Assembly: GCA_022824615.1 (NCBI GenBank)
Contig: JAJDZM010000116.1
Location: 1-46,137 of the forward strand
DNA from: Candidatus Binatia bacterium
GTDB taxonomy: Bacteria > Desulfobacterota > Binatia > Bin18
Reading direction: 5' to 3'
Length of the DNA: 46,137 bases
This document shows, piece after piece, positions 1 through 8,866 of this stretch. A program made the translations under genes and the position numbers. The notes below the pieces were generated by a model. That model did no database searches, was not told where the DNA came from, and saw only the letters and a program-made list of their open reading frames with translations. The number at the start of each line of letters is the position of its first letter. The first letter of the stretch is position 1.

Positions 1-52
1 TCGAGATAACCCGATCATCGGCTTCCAGTTGGTTCATCGTACGAATCAGCAT
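1..52 (-). CDS. N-terminal fragment of a gene cut by the window edge, possibly ectoine synthase
   Basis: Reading leftwards from an ATG at 52, the first residues are M-L-I-R-T-M-N-Q-L and later D-D-R-V, and the frame is open to the window edge. An AGGGGG ribosome-binding site lies just upstream of the ATG. Ectoine synthases (EctC) typically begin M-I-V-R-(T/N/S)-x-x-(D/E) followed by D-R, so the pattern fits the start of a small cupin-fold EctC, which closes the ring of N-gamma-acetyl-diaminobutyrate. Only 17 residues are visible, so the family call is a guess and only the gene start itself is reasonably supported. Confidence 0.35.
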   Translation of the reverse strand, partial: MLIRTMNQLEADDRVIS

Positions 53-160
53 AGCGGTCCCCCTGTGATGGACTCGGTTCGAATCTATCAAATCAAAGTT
101 TAATCGTCTTCCGTTTTGATGAGTTTTCTATACGCTTCCGAAGGGTACACACTCGTCCGC

Positions 161-433
161 TTACCGAGTGTGAAGGCGCACCGAGTGACGATTAATCGTC
201 TTGACGAGCAGATCCTGCCCCGGCTGTCTGCGCCAAACTTCGGTGCATCGAACCCAACTGACACCTGAGAATTTCTGAGCCATCCAATTTGGCACGGACA
301 AATCAACATTGAGGCCCAGAGGATGTTTGCCGTGCCGTACAAAACGTATCGTCGGCTCGCCGAAATCAATCGTGTCAATGTTATCCGCGCCAAGATATGC
401 ATCCCGTCCCAAAAAACGGCCTCCATATTTCAC
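161..433 (-). other. Unassigned open frame in an otherwise gene-free stretch (53-504)
   Basis: Between the edge gene and the cytochrome-oxidase-like operon there are about 450 bases without a recognisable gene. A 90-codon minus-strand frame begins at a GTG at 433. Its first half has protein-like composition (F-G-E-P-T-I-R-F then L-G-L-N-V-D-L), while the second half looks random. It has no clear ribosome-binding site and no family that I recognise. It may be a decayed gene or chance. A palindromic repeat lies at 459-486 beside it. Confidence 0.2.
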
Positions 434-458
434 CGCATTGTCAAGTTATCGAAACGAA

Positions 459-486
459 GCACGAACCTCACGTAGTGTGAGATCAG
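459..486. repeat. Dispersed CTCAC-N5-GTGAG palindromic element, copy 1
   Basis: A short dyad, CTCAC-gtagt-GTGAG, lies inside a conserved context that begins gcacgaac. Near-identical copies occur at 7978-8004 and 33417-33440. This copy lies just downstream of the cytochrome c oxidase subunit IV-like gene. It could be a REP-type element or a binding site. Confidence 0.6.
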
Positions 487-504
487 TTGAGGTGTCTCCT
501 GACA

Positions 505-780
505 CTACACCCCTAACCAATACAGTCCGATGAGGATGACACAGACCGAGACGGCCCACACTTCGAACGCCATTCGCAGCGGCCATGGGGCCGTTCTGAG
601 TTCCATGAAATCAAGAAAGACGAAACGGATTTTGACAAAGGTGATAATCAAAATGGCGGCGGTCGCGTAGTGAAATTTCTCCCCAAAACCGAATCCGTGC
701 CCGAACTGCCACGACAATCCCGTCGCCACTATCAAGCCGACCCAAATACCGGTCACTCTGGATTGAAGCGAAGCTGCCAT
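505..780 (-). CDS. Cytochrome c oxidase subunit IV-like membrane protein
   Basis: This 91-residue protein has three predicted membrane helices, at roughly residues 10-30, 37-57 and 68-90, the size and layout of the prokaryotic subunit IV (CoxD/CyoD/NorF-like) family. It is the last gene of a minus-strand operon and starts 3 bases after the stop of the subunit III-like gene, so translation is probably coupled. Subunit IV proteins are accessory and carry no cofactor. No catalytic subunit I or II gene is present nearby, so it either joins an oxidase encoded elsewhere or serves the neighbouring Rieske oxygenase. Family assignment is by topology and context rather than a catalytic motif. Confidence 0.7.
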   Translation of the reverse strand: MAASLQSRVTGIWVGLIVATGLSWQFGHGFGFGEKFHYATAAILIITFVKIRFVFLDFMELRTAPWPLRMAFEVWAVSVCVILIGLYWLGV

Positions 781-783
781 GAG

Positions 784-1371
784 TCACCGCATCAGATACA
801 GCAGCGCGAAGAGCGCGATCCACAAGATGTCCACGAGATGCCAAAAACACGCCCCGCTTTCGAGCACGCCCACGCCTTGAGCATCAAATTCCATACCGCG
901 CACGAACTGCCAGAGGAAAACCAGAACACCAATCCCGATCACCATATGCAGCAGATGAATACCCGTCATCAGGTAGTAGTACATAAAGAAATTATTCGTC
1001 TCTATCGTCAAATCGGCGGCAAACTTTTCGCCCCATTCAAAATATTTGATGGCGACGAAACCAATACCGCAAAGGATTGCCACCACGAAACAGCCGCGAG
1101 CCCGCGAAAGCTGGCCTGCCCGAGCGCCGTGAACGGCGAGTGCGACCAGCCAGGAACTCGTCAACAGGAGCGCAGTGTTGAGGAGCCCGAGGGTTTGGTT
1201 CAGCAGTTGCTGCTGTTCGACAAATAACGCGACTTCTTGCGATCGATCGTAGACAAAGACCGAGAACAACAGAGAAAAGACCAGGATGTCGCCGATGATG
1301 AACATCCACACGCCGGTTTCGCCGGGCAGGTGCGGCTTGACCGAGTCCGGCGGCGCGGAAGTTGAAGACAT
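784..1371 (-). CDS. Cytochrome c oxidase subunit III family protein (NorE/CoxC-like)
   Basis: The 195-residue protein begins with a soluble stretch ending P-G-E-T-G-V-W-M-F-I, then shows five hydrophobic segments. It contains the subunit III signatures F-G/F-E-W near the third helix (Y-F-E-W-G) and F-M-Y-Y-Y-L-M-T-G-I-H-L-L-H-M, a characteristic pattern of this family. The length matches the short five-helix CoxC/NorE type rather than the seven-helix mitochondrial type. It lies 15 bases downstream of a membrane-protein gene and 3 bases upstream of the subunit IV-like gene. The protein would act in the inner membrane as a non-catalytic subunit. The absence of subunits I and II from this cluster is notable. 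Confidence 0.85.
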   Translation of the reverse strand: MSSTSAPPDSVKPHLPGETGVWMFIIGDILVFSLLFSVFVYDRSQEVALFVEQQQLLNQTLGLLNTALLLTSSWLVALAVHGARAGQLSRARGCFVVAILCGIGFVAIKYFEWGEKFAADLTIETNNFFMYYYLMTGIHLLHMVIGIGVLVFLWQFVRGMEFDAQGVGVLESGACFWHLVDILWIALFALLYLMR

Positions 1372-1386
1372 TGGTGAGTCGTCTTT

Positions 1387-2094
1387 CTAGGCGGCCACCG
1401 CCGGTTCAGATTGCGCCTGCCGTTTCATCGTGCCCAGCAGGATGTAGAACATCACGATATACCAGGTAAAAAAGACCAGAAAGGGTACCCACCAGACAAA
1501 CAAGCCATCCCAGGCGAAAGGCCCCGTCTTGAAAAAGGTTAACAGTCCGCCAGGCACAAACAGCACCGCCACCCAGAGATTGTAGTACCCGACCCAACGC
1601 GGGAATATCGGCTCGGCCTGCTTATCACTCAAGATACACAGGCCGAGGGCAATGTTCTGGATGATGAACGGCGCGAAGGTCATTAACAGCGTGATCCAAC
1701 CAATATCGTTCAGCATCCGGGTCAATTCGGGATCGTGATCAGGCCGGAATGCCGCCCCCGTCCAAAACACGGCGGAAAACACAAACACCAGCGTGGTGAC
1801 ACAGCCGGCGCCAAGTTGCGTGTACGTAAATACGGGGACGAGATCGCCTTCGATACGTTTCATCTGCATGGACAGCGCCGCAGCGAACGAACAAATAAAC
1901 CCGGCACTGCTCATAATCAGCAAAATCCCGAAGCGCATGGGCAGGGTGTTTTCGCGATAGATCGCCGCAACTTCTTCGGCGCTGAGGTTCGGCGAAATCG
2001 GCGGAATGAAATCCGCGAACAAAAACCCGACCAGACAAATTGCGGCGAACCCAATCGCGGACCAGGCACAAATCAATTGATTTCGAATATCCAT
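1387..2094 (-). CDS. Polytopic membrane protein of the Rieske/Cox-like operon
   Basis: This protein of about 235 residues has six hydrophobic segments: a first helix near residues 7-28, two around 60-110, one around 135-155, and two near the C-terminus in a W-rich stretch. I do not recognise a named family. I chose the start at 2094 because an AAGGAGG ribosome-binding site sits directly upstream. The frame is open further to 2148, where an ATG directly abuts the Rieske stop codon, so an 18-residue N-terminal extension is possible. It lies between the Rieske oxygenase and the subunit III-like gene in one transcription unit. A role as membrane anchor or electron-transfer partner is inference only. 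Confidence 0.65.
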   Translation of the reverse strand: MDIRNQLICAWSAIGFAAICLVGFLFADFIPPISPNLSAEEVAAIYRENTLPMRFGILLIMSSAGFICSFAAALSMQMKRIEGDLVPVFTYTQLGAGCVTTLVFVFSAVFWTGAAFRPDHDPELTRMLNDIGWITLLMTFAPFIIQNIALGLCILSDKQAEPIFPRWVGYYNLWVAVLFVPGGLLTFFKTGPFAWDGLFVWWVPFLVFFTWYIVMFYILLGTMKRQAQSEPAVAA

Positions 2095-2148
2095 CTCCCC
2101 TCCTTCTGAATTTGAGTTGACGTTCGAGTCTTCGGTCATTCTTATCAT

Positions 2149-3420
2149 TCAGGCTTCGGTGAGCGTCTCCTCCGCCCTCATCCGCTGCGCCCGAGGTTCG
2201 ATTTCGGCCGCCTGCAGGCGTTCTACCTGCCACGCTTTCTTCAACATTTGCCGAAATTTGATGACTGCGACGTCAGTCTGAGAGAGGTGTTCACGGCGCC
2301 AGTCCGACAGTGCCCCCTGCCCCATGACCATGGCACGATCCGGTCCGATGTTACAGTGGTAAATATTGTTCGGCAGTCCCCATTTGCGCCAATGTACCGA
2401 CTGCATGATCCACGCGCGGGCACGATCCTTAAATTCGCCGTGGAAGGGCGCGCACGTGAACACGCGGACCTTTCCTTCGTCGATCGGGACGGACCAGAAG
2501 ATCGCGCCGGCCGGCCAGATCGGCGGGTGCGGCGCAAAATAAATATAGCCCGGTACATGCATATCCCAACCCGATGCGTAGTGCGAGCCGCGGTGATCCG
2601 GCCCGGTCGTCTCCATGCCGACTTCCAAGCCGCCGCACTCAAGCTCGAGTCCGTAATGTTTTCCATACCGCGCCTGGTCGAGAAACTGCGAACAGCGCGC
2701 GTGGGCGAAACAGGCATGCGCGGCATCGGCGTTGTTATCGATTGAATTCAGATAATTACAGTCCCAGTCCCAATGTATGAACCACGGCCAAGAGCCCGAC
2801 ATTGCCTGGGCGACATGCGGAATATTATCGTCGAGGTCGGGCACCTTGTCGGGGCCTCCCATGTAAGCCCAGATCACATGATGTCTTTCCAGCGCCGGAT
2901 AGGCGCGTGTTCGGGTCTTGCGCGGTAACGGGCTGTCCGGACCCTCTGCGAGCGCGGCCACGCATTGGCCGGTGCCGTCGAACGTCCAACCGTGGTACGG
3001 ACAACTGACCGTGCCGGGTGAATGCAGGTTGACCCAACCCTGCGACAGGCGCGTCAGTCGATGCGGGCAGACGTCGCTTAAAGCACGAGGCGAGCCGGCC
3101 TCGTCGCGAAATACGACGAGGTCCTCACCCAGTAAGCGGGACGATTGCAGCTGATTTTCTCGCAGGTCCTTCGCCGGCATCACGGGATACCAGAAATTGC
3201 GCAGGCCCTTGTAAGGGACATCATCCGGGATGTCTTTGGGCAGTTCTTGCAGATGCGGCGGGCACCGATCTGCCCAACGCTTCCAACGCCTCAGATCGGA
3301 ATGAGGCGCCAGCGAAGAGAGCGCCGCCCGAAACGTACTTTTTGCTTCACATCGTATGAGTTCGCGTCGATTTCTCTCGACGTTACGCGCGCGCCACCAG
3401 TCCCCGATCATCGTGAACAT
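2149..3420 (-). CDS. Rieske [2Fe-2S] non-heme iron oxygenase, catalytic subunit
   Basis: The 423-residue protein has an N-terminal Rieske domain with the cluster ligands C118-x-H120 and C140-x2-H143 (C-P-H and C-P-Y-H-G-W). A C-terminal catalytic domain follows, with the mononuclear iron motif D232-x2-H235-x4-H240. These define an oxygenase alpha subunit of the aromatic-ring-hydroxylating/O-demethylase superfamily, which activates O2 with electrons supplied by a reductase. About 70 residues precede the Rieske domain, longer than usual. It is first gene of the minus-strand operon with three membrane-protein genes. No ferredoxin or reductase gene is adjacent. The substrate cannot be told from sequence. 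Confidence 0.9.
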   Translation of the reverse strand: MFTMIGDWWRARNVERNRRELIRCEAKSTFRAALSSLAPHSDLRRWKRWADRCPPHLQELPKDIPDDVPYKGLRNFWYPVMPAKDLRENQLQSSRLLGEDLVVFRDEAGSPRALSDVCPHRLTRLSQGWVNLHSPGTVSCPYHGWTFDGTGQCVAALAEGPDSPLPRKTRTRAYPALERHHVIWAYMGGPDKVPDLDDNIPHVAQAMSGSWPWFIHWDWDCNYLNSIDNNADAAHACFAHARCSQFLDQARYGKHYGLELECGGLEVGMETTGPDHRGSHYASGWDMHVPGYIYFAPHPPIWPAGAIFWSVPIDEGKVRVFTCAPFHGEFKDRARAWIMQSVHWRKWGLPNNIYHCNIGPDRAMVMGQGALSDWRREHLSQTDVAVIKFRQMLKKAWQVERLQAAEIEPRAQRMRAEETLTEA

Positions 3421-3682
3421 GGATAGTCTCCCCGTTTAGACGTGCGAATGAACGTCGCGTTAGCGTATAAGATGAACAAAGCGCCAGCAACAGGCGAGGA
3501 GAGATTATTTGGAATAGGCGAACCTGGATTTTTCGTGCTTGTCCCAAGATATCCGCAATCAATTTTTGTGCCCGTCCTCTACCGTTTTTTTCCGTTTTCC
3601 GATATTTTTCCGCCCACTGCGTCCGGTAAACGAAAGATCAAGGACACCGTGGCGCGTACAGTCCGACGGGAGGGGAATCGCC

Positions 3683-4918
3683 ATGCCAGAGACCGATCGG
3701 CGCACGATCGATCAGAAACTGATCGATGCGAATTTCTTCAGCGACCAGGATGCCGTCTACGAGCTGTTCACGCAGATGCGGCGGGACGATCCCGTCCACT
3801 GGACCGTGCGCGACGATGGCGTCGGCTTCTGGTCGGTCTTCAAGCACGCGGAATGTCGAGCGGTACTGGACGATGCGGTGCTCTTCAACACCGGAACTAC
3901 CGGGCAGATGCCGCCGTTCGCCGCAGAGCTCGACATCGTGTCCAAGAAGGGTTTCGGCGTCGGCGAGAGCATCCTGACGACCGACCCGCCACGGCACACG
4001 AAAGTGCGGGCGGTCTTCGAAGGGCCATTCAAACCGAAAGCGATGCTGGATTACACCGATCGTTGCACCGAAATCATCAGGGGCATCTTCGACAACCTGC
4101 CGGCTTCGGGCGAGTGCGATCTCGTCGCCGATATCGGCGCTCGGATCCCGATGGCCGTGATCTCCGACATCCTGAAAGTGCCGGAAGAGGATTGGGGGAG
4201 GATCCTGAGCTGGGGAAAGATGTCCCACCAGGGCTTCAATCACGACGCCGAGACATCGCTGCAGGGATTCAACAACATGACCCAGTACTGCCTCGGCTTG
4301 TCTAACGAGCGCCGGGGCTGCCCGATGGACGATCCGCTCGCCCTGCTCGCCAACGCCGAGGTGGATGGGAAGCCCCTGTCGGACGCGGAGGTCGGCAGGA
4401 ACGGCATGCTGATGCTCGTCGCGGGTTTTGAAACCACTCGGAACGCGTTTGCCGGTGGCGTGCAGACGCTGCTCGAGCATCCGAATCAAATGCAGTATCT
4501 GCGCGAGAATCCAAAAGGTATGCGCCGCGCGGTAGAAGAAGTCGTGCGCTGGACGAACGCGGCCGTTGCCTTCAGACGGATGGCGACCGCGGATACGGAA
4601 CTCGGCGGCAAACAGATCAAAAAAGGCGACAATATCGTGGTCTGGTTCCCATCGGCGAACCGCGACGAGGATGTGTTCGAGAACGCCGACGTTTTCGACA
4701 TCACGCGCCATCCGAATCCGCACATCGGCTTCGCTGCCGGAGCGCACTTCTGTGCCGGCGCCCCGCTCGCCAAGCTCGAACTCGAGATAGCGCTGCAGGA
4801 AGTGCTCGATCGTTACGACGGCATCGAAGTCATCGGGCCCGTTGAGTATATTCCGTCGAACTACGTGTTCGGCCTCGCGACCATGCCTGTGCGACTGCAG
4901 CGGAAAGCGGCCACGTAG
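3683..4918 (+). CDS. Cytochrome P450
   Basis: The 411-residue soluble P450 has the I-helix oxygen-activation motif A-G-F-E-T-T at 247-252, the K-helix E286-x-x-R289, and the heme loop F-A-A-G-A-H-F-C with the thiolate ligand at C357. The length is normal for a bacterial class I P450. I chose the ATG at 3683 because a GGGAGGGG ribosome-binding site precedes it; the frame is open upstream to 3539, but that extension is not P450-like. The gene stands alone, divergent from the Rieske operon and convergent with a SnoaL-like gene. No ferredoxin partner is encoded nearby. The substrate is unknown, and steroids, terpenoids or alkanes are all possible. Confidence 0.93.
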   Translation: MPETDRRTIDQKLIDANFFSDQDAVYELFTQMRRDDPVHWTVRDDGVGFWSVFKHAECRAVLDDAVLFNTGTTGQMPPFAAELDIVSKKGFGVGESILTTDPPRHTKVRAVFEGPFKPKAMLDYTDRCTEIIRGIFDNLPASGECDLVADIGARIPMAVISDILKVPEEDWGRILSWGKMSHQGFNHDAETSLQGFNNMTQYCLGLSNERRGCPMDDPLALLANAEVDGKPLSDAEVGRNGMLMLVAGFETTRNAFAGGVQTLLEHPNQMQYLRENPKGMRRAVEEVVRWTNAAVAFRRMATADTELGGKQIKKGDNIVVWFPSANRDEDVFENADVFDITRHPNPHIGFAAGAHFCAGAPLAKLELEIALQEVLDRYDGIEVIGPVEYIPSNYVFGLATMPVRLQRKAAT

Positions 4919-5097
4919 GTTACCCCGAGCTTTATTCCGCGTACTGTCAAGTGATAACTGATTACTCTTCGATGATCTCGATTGCGAACTCGGGGCATCA
5001 TTCAAGGGACAGTTGAGGTTTAAATTAACGCCGGCATCCGCATTACCCCCTGCAGGTATGACAGAGTTTCCAGGATGTGGCTTCGGCAAAGACCGGG

Positions 5098-5538
5098 CTA
5101 CAGCCATTCCTCCTCTGTATGCAGGCGGGTCAGGTGAATCTTTTTCATCTTCCACCGGCCATCTTCCTTCACATAGTCTTCGTGATAATGTCCCCAACCC
5201 TTAAAGTTGCAGGTCGGCAGGCGCACATCGTCAAACATCGACCAGACACCGCGTGCGCTTGTCGGGCTGGTCAGTTCGATTTCCGGCATATAGCCCTGAT
5301 GTATCGATTTTGCGCCGGTCATCAGCGTACGGATGCCGTCAACCAGCGCGTCGCGGCCCTCGATCTTGATATCGCGCGGCAGATCCTCGCTGGCGCGCGG
5401 TGCGCCCTCGTATACCGCCGAAACATCGGCAGCGAAACATCCGCTCAAAAGATCCCACTGCCGCGTGTCCATCAATCGGAAATAGCGTGCTTTGAGCTGG
5501 CGGATCGCTTCCACATCGTTGTGTTGGTCGATGGTCAT
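5098..5538 (-). CDS. SnoaL-like / nuclear transport factor 2 family protein
   Basis: The 146-residue protein shows the SnoaL_4-type pattern: an N-terminal helix with E-A-I-R-Q-L-K-A-R-Y-F-R-L-M-D, then D-x-x-x-x-x-x-C-F-A-x-D, and a C-terminal sheet with G-x-W-K-M-K-K-I-H-L-T-R. Members form small cone-shaped barrels and act as cyclases, isomerases, dehydratases or simple binding proteins. I chose the ATG at 5538 for its AAGGGAGC ribosome-binding site; the open extension to 5604 looks non-coding. It converges on the P450 gene. The conserved aromatic and acidic positions are present, but the substrate cannot be inferred. Confidence 0.8.
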   Translation of the reverse strand: MTIDQHNDVEAIRQLKARYFRLMDTRQWDLLSGCFAADVSAVYEGAPRASEDLPRDIKIEGRDALVDGIRTLMTGAKSIHQGYMPEIELTSPTSARGVWSMFDDVRLPTCNFKGWGHYHEDYVKEDGRWKMKKIHLTRLHTEEEWL

Positions 5539-5742
5539 GTGTTGCTCCCTTGGGCTGTGTGTTATTTGATCAGCCGTCACAGCATACCTGGACGGGCTCC
5601 TCACATCGAAACCTCCACGCAGGCGTGCCGCATAAAAGATATCGGCCTAGGGTAGCGCGTTTGGGCAGCAAAAACGAGGAGCAAGGACATGTTGGTGGGA
5701 TGCTTCGCTCTGGCCCAGCATCGCTCCATCTCGCAGTATGCG

Positions 5743-5771
5743 TTGACAGCTCTGGGGCTTCTCAGTAGACT
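5743..5771 (+). promoter_or_regulatory. Sigma-70-type promoter upstream of ilvD
   Basis: TTGACA at 5743-5748 and TAGACT at 5766-5771 are separated by 17 bases, a near-consensus housekeeping promoter pointing at ilvD. It implies an untranslated leader of about 200 bases. Confidence 0.6.
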
Positions 5772-5835
5772 GCGTCGTCACTCCACTCAAACACTCTTTT
5801 GATCGGCGTTGAGGGAAAATAGCAGGGTGTTGACA

Positions 5836-5987
5836 ATGACGGAAAAGCGCTGGCGCGCACCGCAGGACGTGCCTGGATGCCGCCGGGCGACCTTGTCGCC
5901 TGTGAGGTCGCCCGTCCCGTCATGAGTGGCCGTCATTTTTATCCTGCGCGCCCCGAGCAGTTTTTCGTGAGGAATCATTATGGCTGA
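5836..5987 (+). promoter_or_regulatory. ilvD leader with a hairpin and two overlapping short open frames
   Basis: The leader contains a perfect 9-bp inverted repeat (arms 5885-5893 and 5905-5913, starting GGGCGACC). Two tiny frames chain through it. One of 29 codons runs 5836-5925. A second of 21 codons starts at 5922 in an ATGA overlap and ends at 5987, inside the first codons of ilvD. Neither has a run of Leu, Ile or Val codons as in classical attenuators, so translational coupling or attenuation is only a possibility. Confidence 0.35.
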
Positions 5988-7662
5988 CACACAACTCAAT
6001 CGTACCAGCGCCCATATCACCCAACCCAAGTCGCAGGGGGCGTCTCAGGCTATGCTGTACGCCACGGGGCTGACCGAAGCCGATATGCAGCGCGCCCAAG
6101 TCGGTATCGCCAGCGTGTGGTTCGACGGCAATCCGTGCAACATGCACCTGGGCGACATCGCCACGAAGGTCAAAGAGGGCATAGTTGCCGCCGACCTGGT
6201 CGGGATGCGTTTCAACACGATTGGAGTGTCGGACGGCATTTCCATGGGCACGAGCGGCATGAGCTTCTCGCTGCAATCGCGCGACCTCATCGCCGACTCC
6301 ATCGAAACCGTTATGGGTGCGCAATGGTATGACGGCCTCGTCACCATCCCCGGCTGCGACAAGAATATGCCCGGCGTCATCATGGCGATGGGACGTGTGA
6401 ATCGCCCGGCCTTGATGATCTACGGCGGCACCATCCGCCCCGGTCACAGCGGCGGTAAGACGCTCGATATCGTGTCGGCGTTCCAGTGCTATGGCCAGTA
6501 TATTGCCAACACCATCACCGACGCCGAGCGCCAGGATGTCGTCCGCCATGCCTGCCCCGGTGCCGGGGCGTGTGGCGGCATGTACACCGCCAACACCATG
6601 GCCTCAGCCATTGAAGCGCTGGGCATGAGCCTGCCGTTCAGCTCCTCGACGCCGGCCACCGACCCCGGCAAGCTCGACGAGAGCCTTCGGGCTGGACAGG
6701 CGATGCGCGCCTTGCTGGAGCAGGATATCAAACCGCGCGATATCATGACCCGTCAAGCGTTCGAAAACGCCATGGTTATGGTCATGGCGCTCGGCGGCTC
6801 GACCAACGCCGTGCTGCATCTGATCGCTATGGCTCGCGCTGTTGACGTGGTCCTCACCATCGACGACTTCCAGGCGGTGAGTGACCGCGTGCCGTATGTG
6901 GCCGACCTCAAGCCCAGCGGCAAGTACGTGATGGAAGATCTGCATAACATCGGCGGCACCCCGGCAGTGATGCAGTATCTCCTGGACAAAGGGCTGCTGC
7001 ACGGTGACTGCCTCACGGTGACGGGCAAGACCCTGGCCGAAAACCTGCGGGATCTGCCCGGACTCCCGGAAGAACAGGACATTATTCAGCCGATTGAGCG
7101 TCCGATTAAAGAGACGGGGCATATTTGTATTCTCAAGGGCAATCTCGCACCAGGTGGGGCGGTGGGCAAAATCACCGGCAAAGAAGGTTTGGTTTTTACC
7201 GGACCGGCCAAGGTCTTCGACTCGGAAGAGGACATGCTGCACGCGCTCGAACGCCAGGAGATCAAACACGGCGATGTCGTGGTCATTCGCTACGAGGGTC
7301 CGAAAGGCGGACCGGGTATGCCGGAAATGCTGACCCCCACGTCAGCCCTGGTGGGTGCCGGTCTGGGTGGGGGCGTCGCGCTCTTGACCGATGGACGTTT
7401 TTCCGGCGGCTCGCACGGTTTCCTCATCGGTCATATCGTCCCCGAAGCGCAGGAAGGCGGCCCGATCGGCCTGATCCAGGACGGCGACATCATCACCATT
7501 GATGCGGAGCAAAACATTCTTGACGTTGACGTCAGTGACAAGGAGATGGCACGCCGTCAGGCACAGTGGACCATGCCGCCGTACAAGGCGACGCGAGGGA
7601 CGCTGTACAAGTATATCAAGAGCGTGAAAAACGCCTCCGAAGGCTGCGTGACGGACGAATAA
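5980..7662 (+). CDS. ilvD: Dihydroxy-acid dehydratase
   Basis: The 560-residue enzyme dehydrates 2,3-dihydroxy-isovalerate and 2,3-dihydroxy-3-methylvalerate to 2-keto acids, the penultimate step of valine, isoleucine and leucine-precursor synthesis. Iron-sulfur ligand candidates are C53 (N-P-C-N-M-H), C126 ([10 protein letters not shown]) and C198 ([12 protein letters not shown]), all in their usual family contexts. Near the C-terminus the G-R-F-S-G-G-S-H-G motif is intact. A GTGAGG ribosome-binding site lies 7 bases before the ATG. It is a single-gene unit with its own promoter; no other branched-chain amino-acid gene is in the window, which is common for ilvD. Confidence 0.96.
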   Translation: MADTQLNRTSAHITQPKSQGASQAMLYATGLTEADMQRAQVGIASVWFDGNPCNMHLGDIATKVKEGIVAADLVGMRFNTIGVSDGISMGTSGMSFSLQSRDLIADSIETVMGAQWYDGLVTIPGCDKNMPGVIMAMGRVNRPALMIYGGTIRPGHSGGKTLDIVSAFQCYGQYIANTITDAERQDVVRHACPGAGACGGMYTANTMASAIEALGMSLPFSSSTPATDPGKLDESLRAGQAMRALLEQDIKPRDIMTRQAFENAMVMVMALGGSTNAVLHLIAMARAVDVVLTIDDFQAVSDRVPYVADLKPSGKYVMEDLHNIGGTPAVMQYLLDKGLLHGDCLTVTGKTLAENLRDLPGLPEEQDIIQPIERPIKETGHICILKGNLAPGGAVGKITGKEGLVFTGPAKVFDSEEDMLHALERQEIKHGDVVVIRYEGPKGGPGMPEMLTPTSALVGAGLGGGVALLTDGRFSGGSHGFLIGHIVPEAQEGGPIGLIQDGDIITIDAEQNILDVDVSDKEMARRQAQWTMPPYKATRGTLYKYIKSVKNASEGCVTDE

Positions 7663-7752
7663 ATTCTTTGCGCCTCTCCGGCTAACGGCTTGTTGCCTCA
7701 CTCGGGCGTCTGCTTGTTGAGCCGGCTTCTTGGCGGGCTTCCACCTCCCGCA

Positions 7753-7780
7753 GGGAAGGCACCTTGAGCCGCCCCTTCCC
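7753..7780 (+). terminator. Weak hairpin after ilvD
   Basis: GGGAAGG and CCTTCCC form a 7-bp stem with a 14-base loop, followed by a pyrimidine-rich but not T-rich stretch. It lies about 90 bases after the ilvD stop and may act as a terminator. Confidence 0.3.
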
Positions 7781-7885
7781 TCTGTTCATGAGATCACCGC
7801 GTCGATGTCCCCAGGCTGATCGTTGGACAAGCAGGTCCGCCTCCGTAAGCATGGAATTGAGCCCGCAACCTTGCGCCCGTCATGT

Positions 7886-7926
7886 TTGACAACTAAAGAA
7901 AACAGTGAGGGTCATACCGCGGTATG
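7886..7926 (+). promoter_or_regulatory. TTGACA box with a perfect 14-bp palindrome, upstream of the hydrolase/LLM operon
   Basis: TTGACA at 7886-7891 is followed 21 bases later by the perfect palindrome CATACCGCGGTATG at 7913-7926. The layout resembles a promoter overlapped by a dimeric-repressor operator (TetR-like in size). No regulator gene is adjacent, and the -10 box is unclear. The stretch 7663-8035 holds nothing else apart from this, the weak hairpin and the repeat at 7978. Confidence 0.4.
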
Positions 7927-7977
7927 GACAGATCGTCTGCCACAACGTAGCGAAGCTCTACCGGATCGCGCTCGAAG

Positions 7978-8004
7978 GCACGAACTCACGTAGCGTGAGG
8001 TCAG
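7978..8004. repeat. Dispersed CTCAC-N5-GTGAG palindromic element, copy 2
   Basis: This is the same element as at 459-486, one base shorter and with a few changes (core ctcacgtagcgtgag). It ends about 30 bases before the hydrolase start codon, so it falls inside the likely transcribed leader. Confidence 0.6.
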
Positions 8005-8035
8005 ATGCAGAGCGTTCTGAGGAGGATGCACGCCC

Positions 8036-8866
8036 ATGAGTTATATCGACGTCGTCGAGAAAATCGACATACCAAGACCGCGGAAGCATTATACCGAGCC
8101 CTCTTTTGAAGAGGTGCTTGGCCTGCCGGTCGCGTATCGCCGCGAGGGGGCGGGCGAAGCGACGGTTTTGTTTCACGGGGCCGGCTTCACACGCATGTGG
8201 CTGCCGTTCTATGCCATGCTGGCAGAAAAACTGGACTTCGTTGCCCCGGAGTGCCCCGGTTTTGGTGAAACTCCGCTGCCGCAGTGGGTGCGCGGTTTCG
8301 ATGATCTCGCCATCCTCTATGACCAGTTGTTCGAGCAGCTTGAACTCTCCCACATCCACCTCATTGGTTTTTCGATGGGTGGCTGGGCCGCCGCCGAGTT
8401 TGCTTCGTTTTATCCGCGCCGGCTCAAATCGCTCTCGCTCATCACACCGGTTGGACTACGTCTTGACGACGATCCTGGAGTCGACATTTTTCAGCTCTCC
8501 CCACCCGAAGTCATGGACCGTCTGTTCAAGGACAAGGACGTGATGCGGGAATGGTTACCGGACGGGGAGGATTTCGATGAAGGCATTCATATGTATAGTG
8601 AATTCTCTGCCGCGGCGCGCCTCATGTGGGCACCGCGCTACAACCTCAAGCTCGAACACCGCCTCCAGCGACTGACCTGTCCAACCCAGGTCATCGGGGC
8701 CGAAGAAGACCGCCTCGTCCCGAACGCCATGTCGGACAAATTTGCCGTAGTATTACCGAACTGCCGACTGATCCGCATCGCGGGCACCGGCCACGAACCG
8801 CTTTTGGAACGGCCACGTGAACTCGCTGCTCTTCTGACGACTTTTATCGAGGAGGCGACACAATGA
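8036..8866 (+). CDS. Alpha/beta-fold hydrolase
   Basis: The 276-residue protein has the HG oxyanion motif (F-H-G-A-G, near residue 47), the nucleophile elbow G-F-S113-M-G-G, the acid D225 (E-E-D-R-L-V) and the catalytic H253 (G-T-G-H-E-P). This is a complete triad in standard order. It could hydrolyse an ester, an epoxide or a carbon-carbon bond (meta-cleavage type). A GAGGAGG ribosome-binding site precedes the ATG. It overlaps the next gene by 4 bases (ATGA), so it is translationally coupled with a flavin monooxygenase, suggesting the two act on successive intermediates of one pathway. Confidence 0.9.
   Translation: MSYIDVVEKIDIPRPRKHYTEPSFEEVLGLPVAYRREGAGEATVLFHGAGFTRMWLPFYAMLAEKLDFVAPECPGFGETPLPQWVRGFDDLAILYDQLFEQLELSHIHLIGFSMGGWAAAEFASFYPRRLKSLSLITPVGLRLDDDPGVDIFQLSPPEVMDRLFKDKDVMREWLPDGEDFDEGIHMYSEFSAAARLMWAPRYNLKLEHRLQRLTCPTQVIGAEEDRLVPNAMSDKFAVVLPNCRLIRIAGTGHEPLLERPRELAALLTTFIEEATQ

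Noticed and set aside
3638..5197. Long open frame (519 codons) on the minus strand opposite the P450
   Set aside because: It is antisense to a P450 with all catalytic motifs, and its translation is Arg/His-rich with no recognisable domain; GC-rich coding DNA commonly gives such shadow frames.
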